Origin: Deltaproteobacteria bacterium
Lineage (GTDB): Bacteria; Desulfobacterota; Desulfarculia; Adiutricales; Adiutricaceae
Direction of reading: 5' to 3'
Length of the DNA: 8,846 nt
Assembly (NCBI GenBank): GCA_031277995.1
Contig: JAITLH010000239.1
Span: 1-8,846 of the forward strand
A program made the translations under genes and the position numbers. The notes beneath the pieces were generated by a model. That model was not told where the DNA came from. It worked only from the letters and a program-made list of their open reading frames with translations, and ran no database searches. This document shows positions 1 through 6,492 of this stretch, piece by piece; the stretch's first letter is position 1; each line of letters starts with the position of its first letter.

Positions 1-470
1 AGGATCATTAACGCCGAGGGAGGAATGAGAGTGCCCAGAACCCCGCTGGAGGCTAAAAGAGCGCCGGAAAAGCCGGGATGGTAGCCGTTACTTTTTAACC
101 TGGGTGCCATTATGGAACCGATGCAAGAAAGAGTGGCGGATGAACTGCCACTGATGGAACCGAAGACGCCGCAAGCGACCACGGTGACAACCCCTAACCC
201 GCCCTTCACTCGGCCGACCAATTTTTCAACCACGTCGATTAGCGACTCACCGATGCCGCTTTTATCCATGACGGCGCCGGCCATAATGAATAAGGGAATG
301 GTCAGTAGCAAAACGGAATTCATCTTACTAAAGCCAAATGGTATCAGGCTCATTGAGTCGTAACCGCCGAAGAAAATAAAAAAGGCGGCTGAAGCCAGAA
401 AGGTCAGGGGAATGGGGATGCCAAATAGCAGAAAGCTAACCAGGACTATGAGAGAGCCGATAATTATCAT
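1..470 (-). CDS. dctM: TRAP transporter large membrane subunit DctM, N-terminal part (runs off left edge)
   Basis: This is the first 156 residues of the large integral membrane subunit of a TRAP transporter, the ion-coupled translocation channel that works with a periplasmic binding protein. Seen: a start MIIIGSLIVL followed by hydrophobic helices at about 1-35 and 50-68; a glycine/serine-rich re-entrant motif GSISGSSSAT at 104-113; and GTLIPPS at 146-152. Both motifs and their spacing are typical of DctM/SiaM proteins. The family is usually about 425-440 residues, so roughly two thirds lies outside the window. The ATG at 470 is preceded by AAGGGG at a suitable distance. It forms an ATGA overlap with the stop of an out-of-frame dctQ-like tail in the spacer, not with dctQ itself. 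It is the last visible gene of the cluster. Family assignment is firm; the substrate cannot be read from this subunit. Confidence 0.95.
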   Translation of the reverse strand, partial: MIIIGSLIVLVSFLLFGIPIPLTFLASAAFFIFFGGYDSMSLIPFGFSKMNSVLLLTIPLFIMAGAVMDKSGIGESLIDVVEKLVGRVKGGLGVVTVVACGVFGSISGSSSATLSCIGSIMAPRLKSNGYHPGFSGALLASSGVLGTLIPPSALMI

Positions 471-484
471 GACTTACCCCTTAG

Positions 485-606
485 GCGAAGACCTCGGATA
501 TCGGCTATGAGGTGAATTGCTTCGCGAAGCTGACCGGGACTGAGAGGGCCGAAAATAAACTTGACTAACCCTTGTCGCGAAAACCGCGGATATCGGTTAT
601 GAGGTG
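485..606 (-). repeat. 30-bp direct repeat: dctQ 3' end and a copy in the dctQ-dctM spacer
   Basis: Positions 485-514 and 577-606 match at 27 of 30 bases, offset by 92 bp. The right copy encodes the end of DctQ (HLITDIRGFR). The left copy, read in the +2 frame relative to dctQ, encodes HLIADIRGLRLRGKS and stops at the TGA of the ATGA that starts dctM. Because 92 is not a multiple of three, the two copies lie in different frames. Either the tail was duplicated or dctQ has been shortened by a frameshift. Confidence 0.8.
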
Positions 607-1062
607 ACCTACCAAGTACAGACTGGATAAGATAAAACATATCAATATCGGCATTTGCATCAAGATGTATGGCATCTTTATGGCCGGGGTTTTGGGGTTT
701 CTGGCAAAGTTCCAGGCGAGAAATTTGTAAGCCCAGTAGCTAGCCAAGAGCGAGATACATAAACTTACGGCGTGTTTGATGGTTTTGGCCATTAACCGCG
801 TGAAAGGGCTTTTGAGATGACTGCTGACCAAGTCGGCCGCGATATGGCTATCTTCCCTGGTGGCCAAGGAAGCGCCGATAAAGTACAGCCAAAAGGCCGC
901 CAAAAGAATAAGTTCCTCCGAGCCGTAAAAATCTTTTTCAAAGAAATAACGCAATATGGCGCCCATGATTATCATCAAACAGGCCGACAGACTCGTGACG
1001 ACCAGGATGTATTGCTGAATTACAGTCAACACCTTGGCCAGGGTCTTAAAAAAAGGGCCCAT
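565..1062 (-). CDS. dctQ: TRAP transporter small membrane subunit DctQ
   Basis: This 165-residue protein is the small membrane subunit of a tripartite TRAP transporter, which joins DctM in the inner membrane and helps dock the binding protein. Seen: four hydrophobic segments at about 18-38, 50-68, 93-113 and 130-152, and between helices 2 and 3 the typical DctQ signature WLYFIGASLATREDSHIAAD (58-77). The length is normal for the family. The ATG at 1062 is chosen because AAAGGTG lies 6 bases upstream. That SD overlaps the end of a large hairpin in the 87-bp dctP-dctQ gap. The stop lies 94 bp before dctM, unusual because these two genes commonly touch. A dctQ-like tail in another frame fills that gap (see the repeat), so the present C-terminus (FRDKG) may be a shortened form. 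Family assignment is firm. Confidence 0.93.
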   Translation of the reverse strand: MGPFFKTLAKVLTVIQQYILVVTSLSACLMIIMGAILRYFFEKDFYGSEELILLAAFWLYFIGASLATREDSHIAADLVSSHLKSPFTRLMAKTIKHAVSLCISLLASYWAYKFLAWNFARNPKTPAIKMPYILMQMPILICFILSSLYLVGHLITDIRGFRDKG

Positions 1063-1071
1063 GCTAACACC

Positions 1072-1135
1072 TTTGACCGGGGTCCATGGTCTTGGCCCGG
1101 CCTATTATCTGGCCGTGGACCCACTTGGGGTCAAA
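1072..1135 (-). promoter_or_regulatory. Large hairpin in dctP-dctQ spacer
   Basis: Two nested inverted repeats are visible. The outer arms are 1072-1078 (tttgacc) and 1129-1135 (ggtcaaa), a perfect 7 bp. The inner arms are 1080-1089 (gggtccatgg) and 1113-1122 (ccgtggaccc), 9 of 10 paired. The outer arm runs into the dctQ SD at 1068-1074. There is no U-tract, so a terminator is unlikely. Such stems after a binding-protein gene often stabilise its mRNA and lower expression of the membrane subunits; that role is inferred here. Confidence 0.6.
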
Positions 1136-1149
1136 CGGCCAAACATTAC

Positions 1150-2148
1150 TCACTTAAGGCTTTCCATAAGCTGATCCAGAAATCCTGGGGGAAAATTTGG
1201 GGCCAATTTTGGCCAAACGTTTTCCCTTACGGCAGAGGAAAGGGTCGCCAGTTCTTCCGAAGTGAAGTTCACAACCTCAATGCCCATGTCGGCCATGAGT
1301 TTACTGTATTTTTCGTCGTCCGCTTTGGCCGAGGCGATGCTCCCAAGACTTTGTTTTCTAAAGGCTTCCTCAATAACCTTTTGATCCTCCGGCGATAGGG
1401 AATTGAATTTGGCCAAGTTCATATAAAGGTGGGTAGTTTCGTGACTTAAGTTAGTCTGATAGTAGTACTTGATCAAATCGCGATAGTTTAGATAGTTGAG
1501 GTTTGGCGGGCCCCCCACCCAGCCGTCCACAACCCTGGTCTGGATAGCGGCGAACACGTCCGCGTAAGGCAGGGTGGAAGTGCGGTAGCCTAGGTATTCA
1601 GTGGCGAATTTGAAACCGTCAAGCGCGGGCACCCTAACTAAGACGCCTTTGTCGGCGCCAGGGACGGCCGGGTCTTTGGCCGGCTTGATTAACCCCGTTC
1701 CGGAAAAACCTTCGCAGTAAAACCCGAAAAACTTGAGGCCTTGGGCTTCCATCAGTTCGCTCATAATGGTCGACAAAAAGCTGTCGGGAGCGAAAACTCT
1801 AGACAGTTCATCATAGTCGCGAGAGAGGTAGGGCAAAAACCCGGCGGCGATACGGGTATCGTGTGATTCCGGCGCCGTGCCATGGGCCATGTCTATCGTT
1901 CCCATCATTACTTCATCGAAGATCTGGGTCCAATCGCCCAGTTGATTGGCTGGATAGATGGTAATCTTGACCCGCCCCTGAGTCTTGGCTTCCACTTCGG
2001 CTTTGATGGCCTCGGCGGAAGCTTGCGCCACGTGTTCCACTGGATGCTGGGTCGAATAGCGCAAGGTGACGGATTCTTGCGCGAAAATCATTCCCGCGGT
2101 TAAAGTATACAAAATGGCCGTCAAAAGGCCGATTGTTAGCTTGGACAT
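1150..2148 (-). CDS. dctP: TRAP transporter periplasmic solute-binding protein DctP family
   Basis: This 332-residue binding protein captures the substrate in the periplasm and delivers it to DctQM. Seen: an N-terminal signal peptide (K3, hydrophobic core 5-22, probable cleavage near FAQES at 22-26); the domain start LRYSTQHPVEHVA; the family motif VRVPA with R172, the position of the arginine that usually pairs with a substrate carboxylate; and YADVFAAIQTRVVDG (195-209), the usual helix after it. The length is typical. The ATG at 2148 has a strong SD, GGGAGGT, 4 bases upstream. It lies 89 bp downstream of the methyltransferase gene and upstream of dctQ in the same direction. Because the arginine is kept, a carboxylate-bearing ligand is likely, which includes betaines and amino-acid derivatives. 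The exact ligand is unknown. Confidence 0.95.
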   Translation of the reverse strand: MSKLTIGLLTAILYTLTAGMIFAQESVTLRYSTQHPVEHVAQASAEAIKAEVEAKTQGRVKITIYPANQLGDWTQIFDEVMMGTIDMAHGTAPESHDTRIAAGFLPYLSRDYDELSRVFAPDSFLSTIMSELMEAQGLKFFGFYCEGFSGTGLIKPAKDPAVPGADKGVLVRVPALDGFKFATEYLGYRTSTLPYADVFAAIQTRVVDGWVGGPPNLNYLNYRDLIKYYYQTNLSHETTHLYMNLAKFNSLSPEDQKVIEEAFRKQSLGSIASAKADDEKYSKLMADMGIEVVNFTSEELATLSSAVRENVWPKLAPNFPPGFLDQLMESLK

Positions 2149-2162
2149 TTTTACCTCCCGCG

Positions 2163-2217
2163 TTCGCCGCCAGGCCCCCTCGAGGGCTTCCCAGCCAGTG
2201 GGTGGTCCGGAGGCGAA
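2163..2217 (-). promoter_or_regulatory. Structured spacer upstream of dctP
   Basis: Between the methyltransferase stop and the dctP SD there is a perfect 10-bp palindrome CCCTCGAGGG (2177-2186). Flanking 6-bp arms ttcgcc (2163-2168) and ggcgaa (2212-2217) enclose it. No T-run follows, so it does not look like a terminator. It may be an RNA processing or stabilising stem, or chance in a GC-rich spacer. Confidence 0.3.
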
Positions 2218-2237
2218 GCTCTAAAAAATACTTGTGG

Positions 2238-3689
2238 TCAGTTTGAGGCCCGGCGCCAGCTTTCCACCATTCGGGCCAACTCCTGGGTCTTTTCTTGGCT
2301 TAAAGATTTGGGCTGATACCGCATCTTTTCCAAAGTCAATTCCCTTAGACGTTCGCCGAACTTGGGGCTATCGGGCTTTTCCGCCATGGTGCGGTCAAAC
2401 AGCTTTGAATAGAAAACTTCCTTGAAATAGCGACGGGTGCTCGGGTGTTGTAGGTAGTGGCCCCCTGGCCCAACCTCGTTAATGGCCTCCACCGACAAGG
2501 TTTCGTCGCTGACTTTGAGGCCATTCATGAAATGGTTGACCAGGTAGAGAATCTCGTTATTCAAAACCATGAATTCTGGGGAGGCTACTGAACCGTGATA
2601 CATCCAGGAGCCGCAGTCGTGAATAAGGCCGCCACCGCAAGCGCCAGCCGATAAGCATTGAAAGGCCGATTCCAACCCGGCCTGGGCGTCGAGATACCGG
2701 GAATCGGTAGCCCCGGCCGTGGAAAATTGAGGTAGATCGTAAAACTGGGCCAGGCCAACCGAGGCGCAGTTCATCAAGGCCGCTTCAGGCGCGCCGTAGG
2801 AATAAATCGTGGTTCTCATGTCCATGATGGAAGCCTGGATGCCATAGATAAAAGGCGCTCCCGGAGCCAAAACCTGAGAAAGCACTAGACCGCTGAGACT
2901 TTCCGCGTTACCCAGGACCACCGCTCCGACAAGGCTTGAAGGTCCCGTACCCCCCGATAAGGGAGCGCTAAGGATGATCAGGGGAACTCGTTTTTCGCTG
3001 CAGAAGATGATTTTCTCCAACGACGGGCCGTAGTAAGTCAAAGGGCTAATGGGTTCGGAGTAATGGACCAGGAAAGGGGCTTTTTCAAAGTCTTCTCGGC
3101 TTCCGGCGATGACCAAAGCCATTTCATAAATGGCTTTCAAAGACTCGCCGTTGTTGCAACAGAAAACCAGGGGCTGTTCGCTATTTTCAAGCACGGTTTT
3201 GGCAACCAGTCGGTCGGCCAACTCTGGGCTTTGATCGCTGGCCATGCCGATGATCATGGACCATTGAAAGTTGGGTAGGGCGTCCGATAGCCTGGCCGTG
3301 GCCACGCAATGTTCCAACGTGAAGGGGACTTTTTCGCCGGTGGCTGGATCCAAATAATTTATGCAATCTAGACTGGGACCAAAGAAAGTATTGGCGCCTT
3401 GAAGGGCCAACTTTCTTTCTCCGGACCGGTCGCCCAAAACCACGCGTTTGGGAGCTCGCCTTAAGCACTCCTCCACTAGCCAGGCGGGAAAGCGGACCCT
3501 GCCCTTGCCTTCGCCAATCTTGTCCACTCGGCAACCGGCGCCGCTTAGCGCCTCAAGCGCTTTGGCATGGTTCATGATCAGTCCGGTTCGTTCCATCACT
3601 TCCAGGGAAGCCCAATGGATTCGGCGAATTTGTTCCAGGCTTAAAACCTTTAACTCTGGTTTGAATATGAGTTCTTTCTCTCCAAACAT
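2238..3689 (-). CDS. MttB-family (non-pyrrolysine) corrinoid-dependent methyltransferase
   Basis: This 483-residue protein belongs to the trimethylamine methyltransferase (MttB) superfamily, whose members move a methyl group from a quaternary or tertiary amine to a Co(I) corrinoid protein in the cytoplasm. Seen: the family N-terminus LSLEQIRRIHWASLEVMERTG (17-37 region); the glycine-rich core APLSGGTGP (242-250) followed by GNAESLSG; PGAPFIYG (276-283); AGATDSRYLDAQAG (325-338); and GPGGHYL (407-413) near the C-terminus. The frame has no internal TAG, so it lacks the pyrrolysine of true MttB. It falls with relatives such as glycine betaine methyltransferase MtgB and proline betaine methyltransferase MtpB. 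SD AAGGAG overlaps the stop of the racemase gene 11 bp upstream, suggesting coupled translation. No corrinoid protein (MttC-like) or activator is nearby, so the partner must be elsewhere. The methyl donor cannot be named from sequence alone. Confidence 0.9.
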   Translation of the reverse strand: MFGEKELIFKPELKVLSLEQIRRIHWASLEVMERTGLIMNHAKALEALSGAGCRVDKIGEGKGRVRFPAWLVEECLRRAPKRVVLGDRSGERKLALQGANTFFGPSLDCINYLDPATGEKVPFTLEHCVATARLSDALPNFQWSMIIGMASDQSPELADRLVAKTVLENSEQPLVFCCNNGESLKAIYEMALVIAGSREDFEKAPFLVHYSEPISPLTYYGPSLEKIIFCSEKRVPLIILSAPLSGGTGPSSLVGAVVLGNAESLSGLVLSQVLAPGAPFIYGIQASIMDMRTTIYSYGAPEAALMNCASVGLAQFYDLPQFSTAGATDSRYLDAQAGLESAFQCLSAGACGGGLIHDCGSWMYHGSVASPEFMVLNNEILYLVNHFMNGLKVSDETLSVEAINEVGPGGHYLQHPSTRRYFKEVFYSKLFDRTMAEKPDSPKFGERLRELTLEKMRYQPKSLSQEKTQELARMVESWRRASN

Positions 3690-3700
3690 GGTGGCACTCC

Positions 3701-4492
3701 TTAGACGTGCCCGTAATAGTCCCTATGAACGGACGTGGAATAGGCGTAATCCAGCAAGGTCCCCCAGCTGTAGACCGGAAGATCGATGGCCCGCTGGATG
3801 GCTCGGGCGAAGGGTTGCATGCCCGTGCACTCAAGCATCAAGGCCCCCATTTCTGGATGTTTCGCTTTCATGTCGAGGGCGATCTTGACCATCTGGCTTT
3901 CCGCTTCCGAGAAATACGAAAATGGTTTCTCTGGGCGGATGTAAGGATCCCATAGGGTATCGAATGGCTTACATTCATAGTCATCCTGAGCTCCGTTGAG
4001 AAAAAAGTTACTTTTCTCAACGTCAATACCTACCCGTTTGAGGTGCTCAAGACTAAGTTGCTTAAGCTTGGCGCAGAGGATGCCGACGGATTTTTTCGGG
4101 CCTATGGTCTGTTGAATGAAGGGAACCTGTAATAGGCTTGACATGAACACGGGCACGGCCACGGACCCGGCCACGATTTGTTGGAACCAAGCGAAATAGC
4201 CGCACTCCGCCGAGATGGCCCGGCAACCCATGGCTTCCAACTCTTTGGCGGCGTCCAGTATGGGTTGCCGACAAGGTTCCTTGTCTTCTTTGTAAAGCAA
4301 GGCTTCGATGTCAACACCCCGCACGATCTGGTATTGGATGGGATAGGGAAAGGCGCTAGCGTTTCTGACGTCCCCGGGAAACCCAGGGTAAGCGTCGTCA
4401 AGAAGCATGATACCCAACCCCATGCCGTAGCATTTGTGGTTTTTTCGGATATCGATCCTTTCGATCGATCGATCGCGTGTCATCGAAAACAT
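3701..4492 (-). CDS. Aspartate/glutamate racemase-family protein
   Basis: This 263-residue cytoplasmic protein belongs to the Asp/Glu/hydantoin racemase superfamily, which inverts a carbon next to a carboxylate using two cysteines. Seen: N-terminal GIMLLDDAYPGFPGDVRN (27-44), characteristic of one poorly studied branch; ISAECGYFAWFQ with Cys97; SSLLQVPFIQ (118-127); and MLECTGMQPFA with Cys222. Both catalytic-type cysteines are present, so activity is plausible. The start at 4492 is supported by GGAGG 6 bases upstream; Met4 is an alternative. Codons 5-11 run through a short CGAT tandem repeat. The gene follows the aconitase X pair after 121 bp and is 11 bp before the methyltransferase, so a role in the same pathway is likely. 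True substrate unknown: it could be a racemase, an epimerase, or a decarboxylase or isomerase of this fold. Confidence 0.85.
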   Translation of the reverse strand: MFSMTRDRSIERIDIRKNHKCYGMGLGIMLLDDAYPGFPGDVRNASAFPYPIQYQIVRGVDIEALLYKEDKEPCRQPILDAAKELEAMGCRAISAECGYFAWFQQIVAGSVAVPVFMSSLLQVPFIQQTIGPKKSVGILCAKLKQLSLEHLKRVGIDVEKSNFFLNGAQDDYECKPFDTLWDPYIRPEKPFSYFSEAESQMVKIALDMKAKHPEMGALMLECTGMQPFARAIQRAIDLPVYSWGTLLDYAYSTSVHRDYYGHV

Positions 4493-4548
4493 TTTTGTCC
4501 TCCGATTTTATTGATTTGTTGAAGTTTAAGGCTCAAATGATGACTTCC

Positions 4549-4594
4549 ATCTCTCTTTAAAAGAGATAGTCACTCCTTAAAAGAGACAGTCATC
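4549..4594 (-). repeat. Tandem 20-bp repeat and hairpin in acnX-racemase spacer
   Basis: Positions 4553-4572 and 4573-4592 are consecutive 20-bp units matching at 18 of 20 bases (core TTAAAAGAGA). The left unit and its flank form a hairpin: tctcttt (4552-4558), one base, aaagaga (4560-4566). A further 7-bp inverted pair, gatgact (4539-4545) and agtcatc (4588-4594), encloses the whole. It sits in the 121-bp gap between the aconitase X pair and the racemase, the largest gap within the cluster. It could be an operator, an attenuating leader or a processing site. No clear promoter accompanies it. Confidence 0.65.
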
Positions 4595-4613
4595 GTTTTT
4601 CCAACAGGTCAAG

Positions 4614-5027
4614 TTAATTTTCATCCAAGATCGACACCAAACCCCGATCGGCATCAATCTCCAGGAGACTGTCCATGGCTATGACCTCAAAGGGGTCTTC
4701 CTCCAAGCCTACTATCGTCGGTATGCCAAGTACGGTAACGGTAACGGCCAACCGGGAATCCAGTCGGGGCAAGATCAGTCCCGCTGGGCCGATATTGCGT
4801 ACTTTGGCGGCGTGAAAGTGAATTGACCAGCCGTTTGACCCCTTGCCGCCCGACAGGACCAAAATGTGGTCTTTGATGCTACGCCCCTCGAAAGGGTGGC
4901 CTTTTTCAATGATCAAGCCGGTTTTCTCATCCAACCCACTCCAGCCGGAGATTGGCAGACGACTCACCAAGGCTCGGCCCACCACTCGGCCGCCCATAAC
5001 TCCCCTGCCTTTAAATAACGAGCTCAT
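4614..5027 (-). CDS. Aconitase X swivel-domain (small) subunit
   Basis: This 137-residue protein is the small swivel subunit (DUF126 family) of aconitase X, the partner of the large iron-sulphur subunit. Seen: GRGVMGGRVVGRALVSRLPIS at the N-terminus; SGWSGLDEKTGLI (27-39), the family's S-x-W-G-G-x-D-x-x-T-G signature in slightly altered form; HPFEGRSI (44-51); and GGKGSNGWS (60-68), the conserved Gly-Ser loop that carries the active-site serine (Ser64) in this family. Length is normal. The ATG at 5027 overlaps the large-subunit stop by 4 bp (ATGA), typical of coupled translation of equimolar subunits. Two-subunit aconitase X enzymes are known as archaeal phosphomevalonate dehydratase and bacterial cis-3-hydroxyproline dehydratase. 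Which reaction applies here is not settled by the sequence. Confidence 0.92.
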   Translation of the reverse strand: MSSLFKGRGVMGGRVVGRALVSRLPISGWSGLDEKTGLIIEKGHPFEGRSIKDHILVLSGGKGSNGWSIHFHAAKVRNIGPAGLILPRLDSRLAVTVTVLGIPTIVGLEEDPFEVIAMDSLLEIDADRGLVSILDEN

Positions 5028-6301
5028 CCTTTGGCTCCTTCCCAGCGTCCACTAAAGGCGCTCTTTAGACAGTCGTCTAAAGAGCCGTAAAGAATTTCCC
5101 CGCCGGTTTCCGATTTCATATAGTGGGCCTGCTTGGCGGAGTCAAAGGCCATGACCTTTGCCCCGACCGGTCTCCGGCCGCTGACCAAAGGGCAGGTACT
5201 GGTCAAGAGCTTGGCCCCGGTGGCTTCGATTATTTTTGTGTACCCCATCCGATCGGCGATTTCTTTAAAAGGGGCCGCCGTCCATACGTGAACGATGGTG
5301 TGGTTTGAAACGCGGCGCCCGGCCATTTTCGCCGCCACTTCGCTTAGTTGATAAACGGTGTAATGGGGGCAACCCAGACTGATATAATCCAATTCGCTAT
5401 CGCGCCCGCTGGAGAGCATGGCCCGAGACTGTTCCAGCTCAGTGGGTCCGATAACCACCGTTTCGCGTCCCGCCCCAGGCGCCAAAGCCGCCTCCAAAGT
5501 TGGGGCTTCGGGCGTTAAGCCAACGAAATGGGCCATCTCCGCCCCGCTGGTGGTGGCCATGGAAGCGGCCGCCGATTTCATCATATGAATGTCCGGCCTG
5601 GAAAAACCCGAAAAAACGGGTATGGCCAATGGCGGGATCTTCAAGCCGGCGGCATGCCCAAACAAATCCCAGTCGCTGACGGTCTCCAGGTTGGCTTCAA
5701 TCAAGAAGTGGTGGGTACCTTTACGCTGAAGGGGATCGTGAAGGCCCCACAAAGGCGTCCGCCCACACACCGCCGCCCAAAAACCAGCCTCTATGCCGTC
5801 GGCCTGTCCCCTAGCCCCCCAAAGGCTGTTCATCAGAAGAACGGCGTGCGATTCGCTGGAGACATAATGTTCTCCGGCCAGGGGAATGAACCCGGTCAGA
5901 TATGGTACGCAAGTTCCTACCAACTGAACTCCCATGGCAGAAAATCTAGACAAATAAATGTCATTTAGGGCGACCTTATCTTGGTCGGTAGTCATCTCCG
6001 ACCAGTTATTGGATGAAAATGGAAACACGTCTGATTGGCAACGACAATTAGGCGACAATCGGTCAAAGACCAATTTCTCCCGACTTATGAAAGCCATTTC
6101 CGAGAACGTCTCGTCAAAATCCCGTGAGGCAAAGGCTTCCAAATAGGGGTGAGCCCCGCAAAAAAGGTGGGCCATGGTCACTTGACAAAGCCTCTCCGCC
6201 TCGACTAAACGGCCATATTCAACGGTATTAGCCATGGCTTTCTGGACAAGTGGGCCATTTTTCCCATCTAACATTCGTTTTTCTTCATCAGATAAACGCA
6301 T
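5024..6301 (-). CDS. Aconitase X catalytic (large) subunit
   Basis: This 425-residue protein is the iron-sulphur large subunit of aconitase X (DUF521), a hydro-lyase. Seen: MRLSDEEKRMLDGKNG at the N-terminus, matching the usual family start; VGTCVPYLTGFIPLAGEHY (128-146) with Cys131; the SSESHAVLLMNSLWGARGQ block (148-166); YISLGCPHYT with Cys311; and LLTSTCPLVSG with Cys370. Three cysteines in these contexts are the expected cluster ligands, so the enzyme looks intact. I chose the ATG at 6301 over an in-frame GTG at 6310 because AGGTG lies 6 bases before the ATG, the GTG lacks an SD, and family proteins begin at this point. It is the first gene of the cluster, 4-bp overlapping with the swivel subunit. 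With a racemase, a demethylase and a carboxylate transporter alongside, a hydroxy-amino-acid dehydratase (cis-3-hydroxyproline type) fits better than the mevalonate enzyme; this is inference. Confidence 0.92.
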   Translation of the reverse strand: MRLSDEEKRMLDGKNGPLVQKAMANTVEYGRLVEAERLCQVTMAHLFCGAHPYLEAFASRDFDETFSEMAFISREKLVFDRLSPNCRCQSDVFPFSSNNWSEMTTDQDKVALNDIYLSRFSAMGVQLVGTCVPYLTGFIPLAGEHYVSSESHAVLLMNSLWGARGQADGIEAGFWAAVCGRTPLWGLHDPLQRKGTHHFLIEANLETVSDWDLFGHAAGLKIPPLAIPVFSGFSRPDIHMMKSAAASMATTSGAEMAHFVGLTPEAPTLEAALAPGAGRETVVIGPTELEQSRAMLSSGRDSELDYISLGCPHYTVYQLSEVAAKMAGRRVSNHTIVHVWTAAPFKEIADRMGYTKIIEATGAKLLTSTCPLVSGRRPVGAKVMAFDSAKQAHYMKSETGGEILYGSLDDCLKSAFSGRWEGAKG

Positions 6302-6343
6302 TCTTGACACCTTGCTGGTAATTTGCGAACGCCGACGCGGTCG

Positions 6344-6371
6344 CTTAAATTTGGCCGGTCCTAATTTTCAA
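6344..6371 (-). promoter_or_regulatory. Weak candidate promoter of the aconitase X cluster
   Basis: On the minus strand, TTGAAA (6366-6371) and TTTAAG (6344-6349) are 16 bp apart and would start transcription about 35 bp before the ATG at 6301. Copy 2 of the tandem duplication has the equivalent pair TTGACA (6617-6622) and TTTAAG (6595-6600), also 16 bp apart. The -35 boxes are fair and the -10 boxes poor. Conservation between copies is the main support. Confidence 0.3.
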
Positions 6372-6476
6372 CCGCCGGGGACCGGGACTCCATTTTTCAT
6401 GACCCGGTTACGTTCGAGGCACAATTTCTTATCTTTCGGACTGACGTCGCCAATAGTTATGGCCCTTTAAAGCGAA

Positions 6477-6492
6477 TGTAATAAAAATTACA
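6477..6492. promoter_or_regulatory. Perfect inverted repeat TGTAAT-N4-ATTACA, candidate RpiR-family operator
   Basis: TGTAATAAAAATTACA has 6-bp arms separated by AAAA. From family knowledge, the RpiR-type regulator HexR binds a TGTAAT/ATTACA palindrome with a slightly shorter spacer. An RpiR-family gene lies about 1 kb away facing out from this region, and the site is about 175 bp upstream of the aconitase X start. The 16-mer recurs 250 bp away in copy 2 with one changed base. Binding by the neighbouring regulator is inferred. Confidence 0.45.

Noticed and set aside
112..363. 83-codon plus-strand frame
   Set aside because: It lies antisense inside the clear dctM frame and has low-complexity Thr/Pro-rich content with no domain.
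817..1398. 193-codon plus-strand frame
   Set aside because: It is antisense to both dctQ and dctP, which are strongly recognisable; it has no family features or SD.
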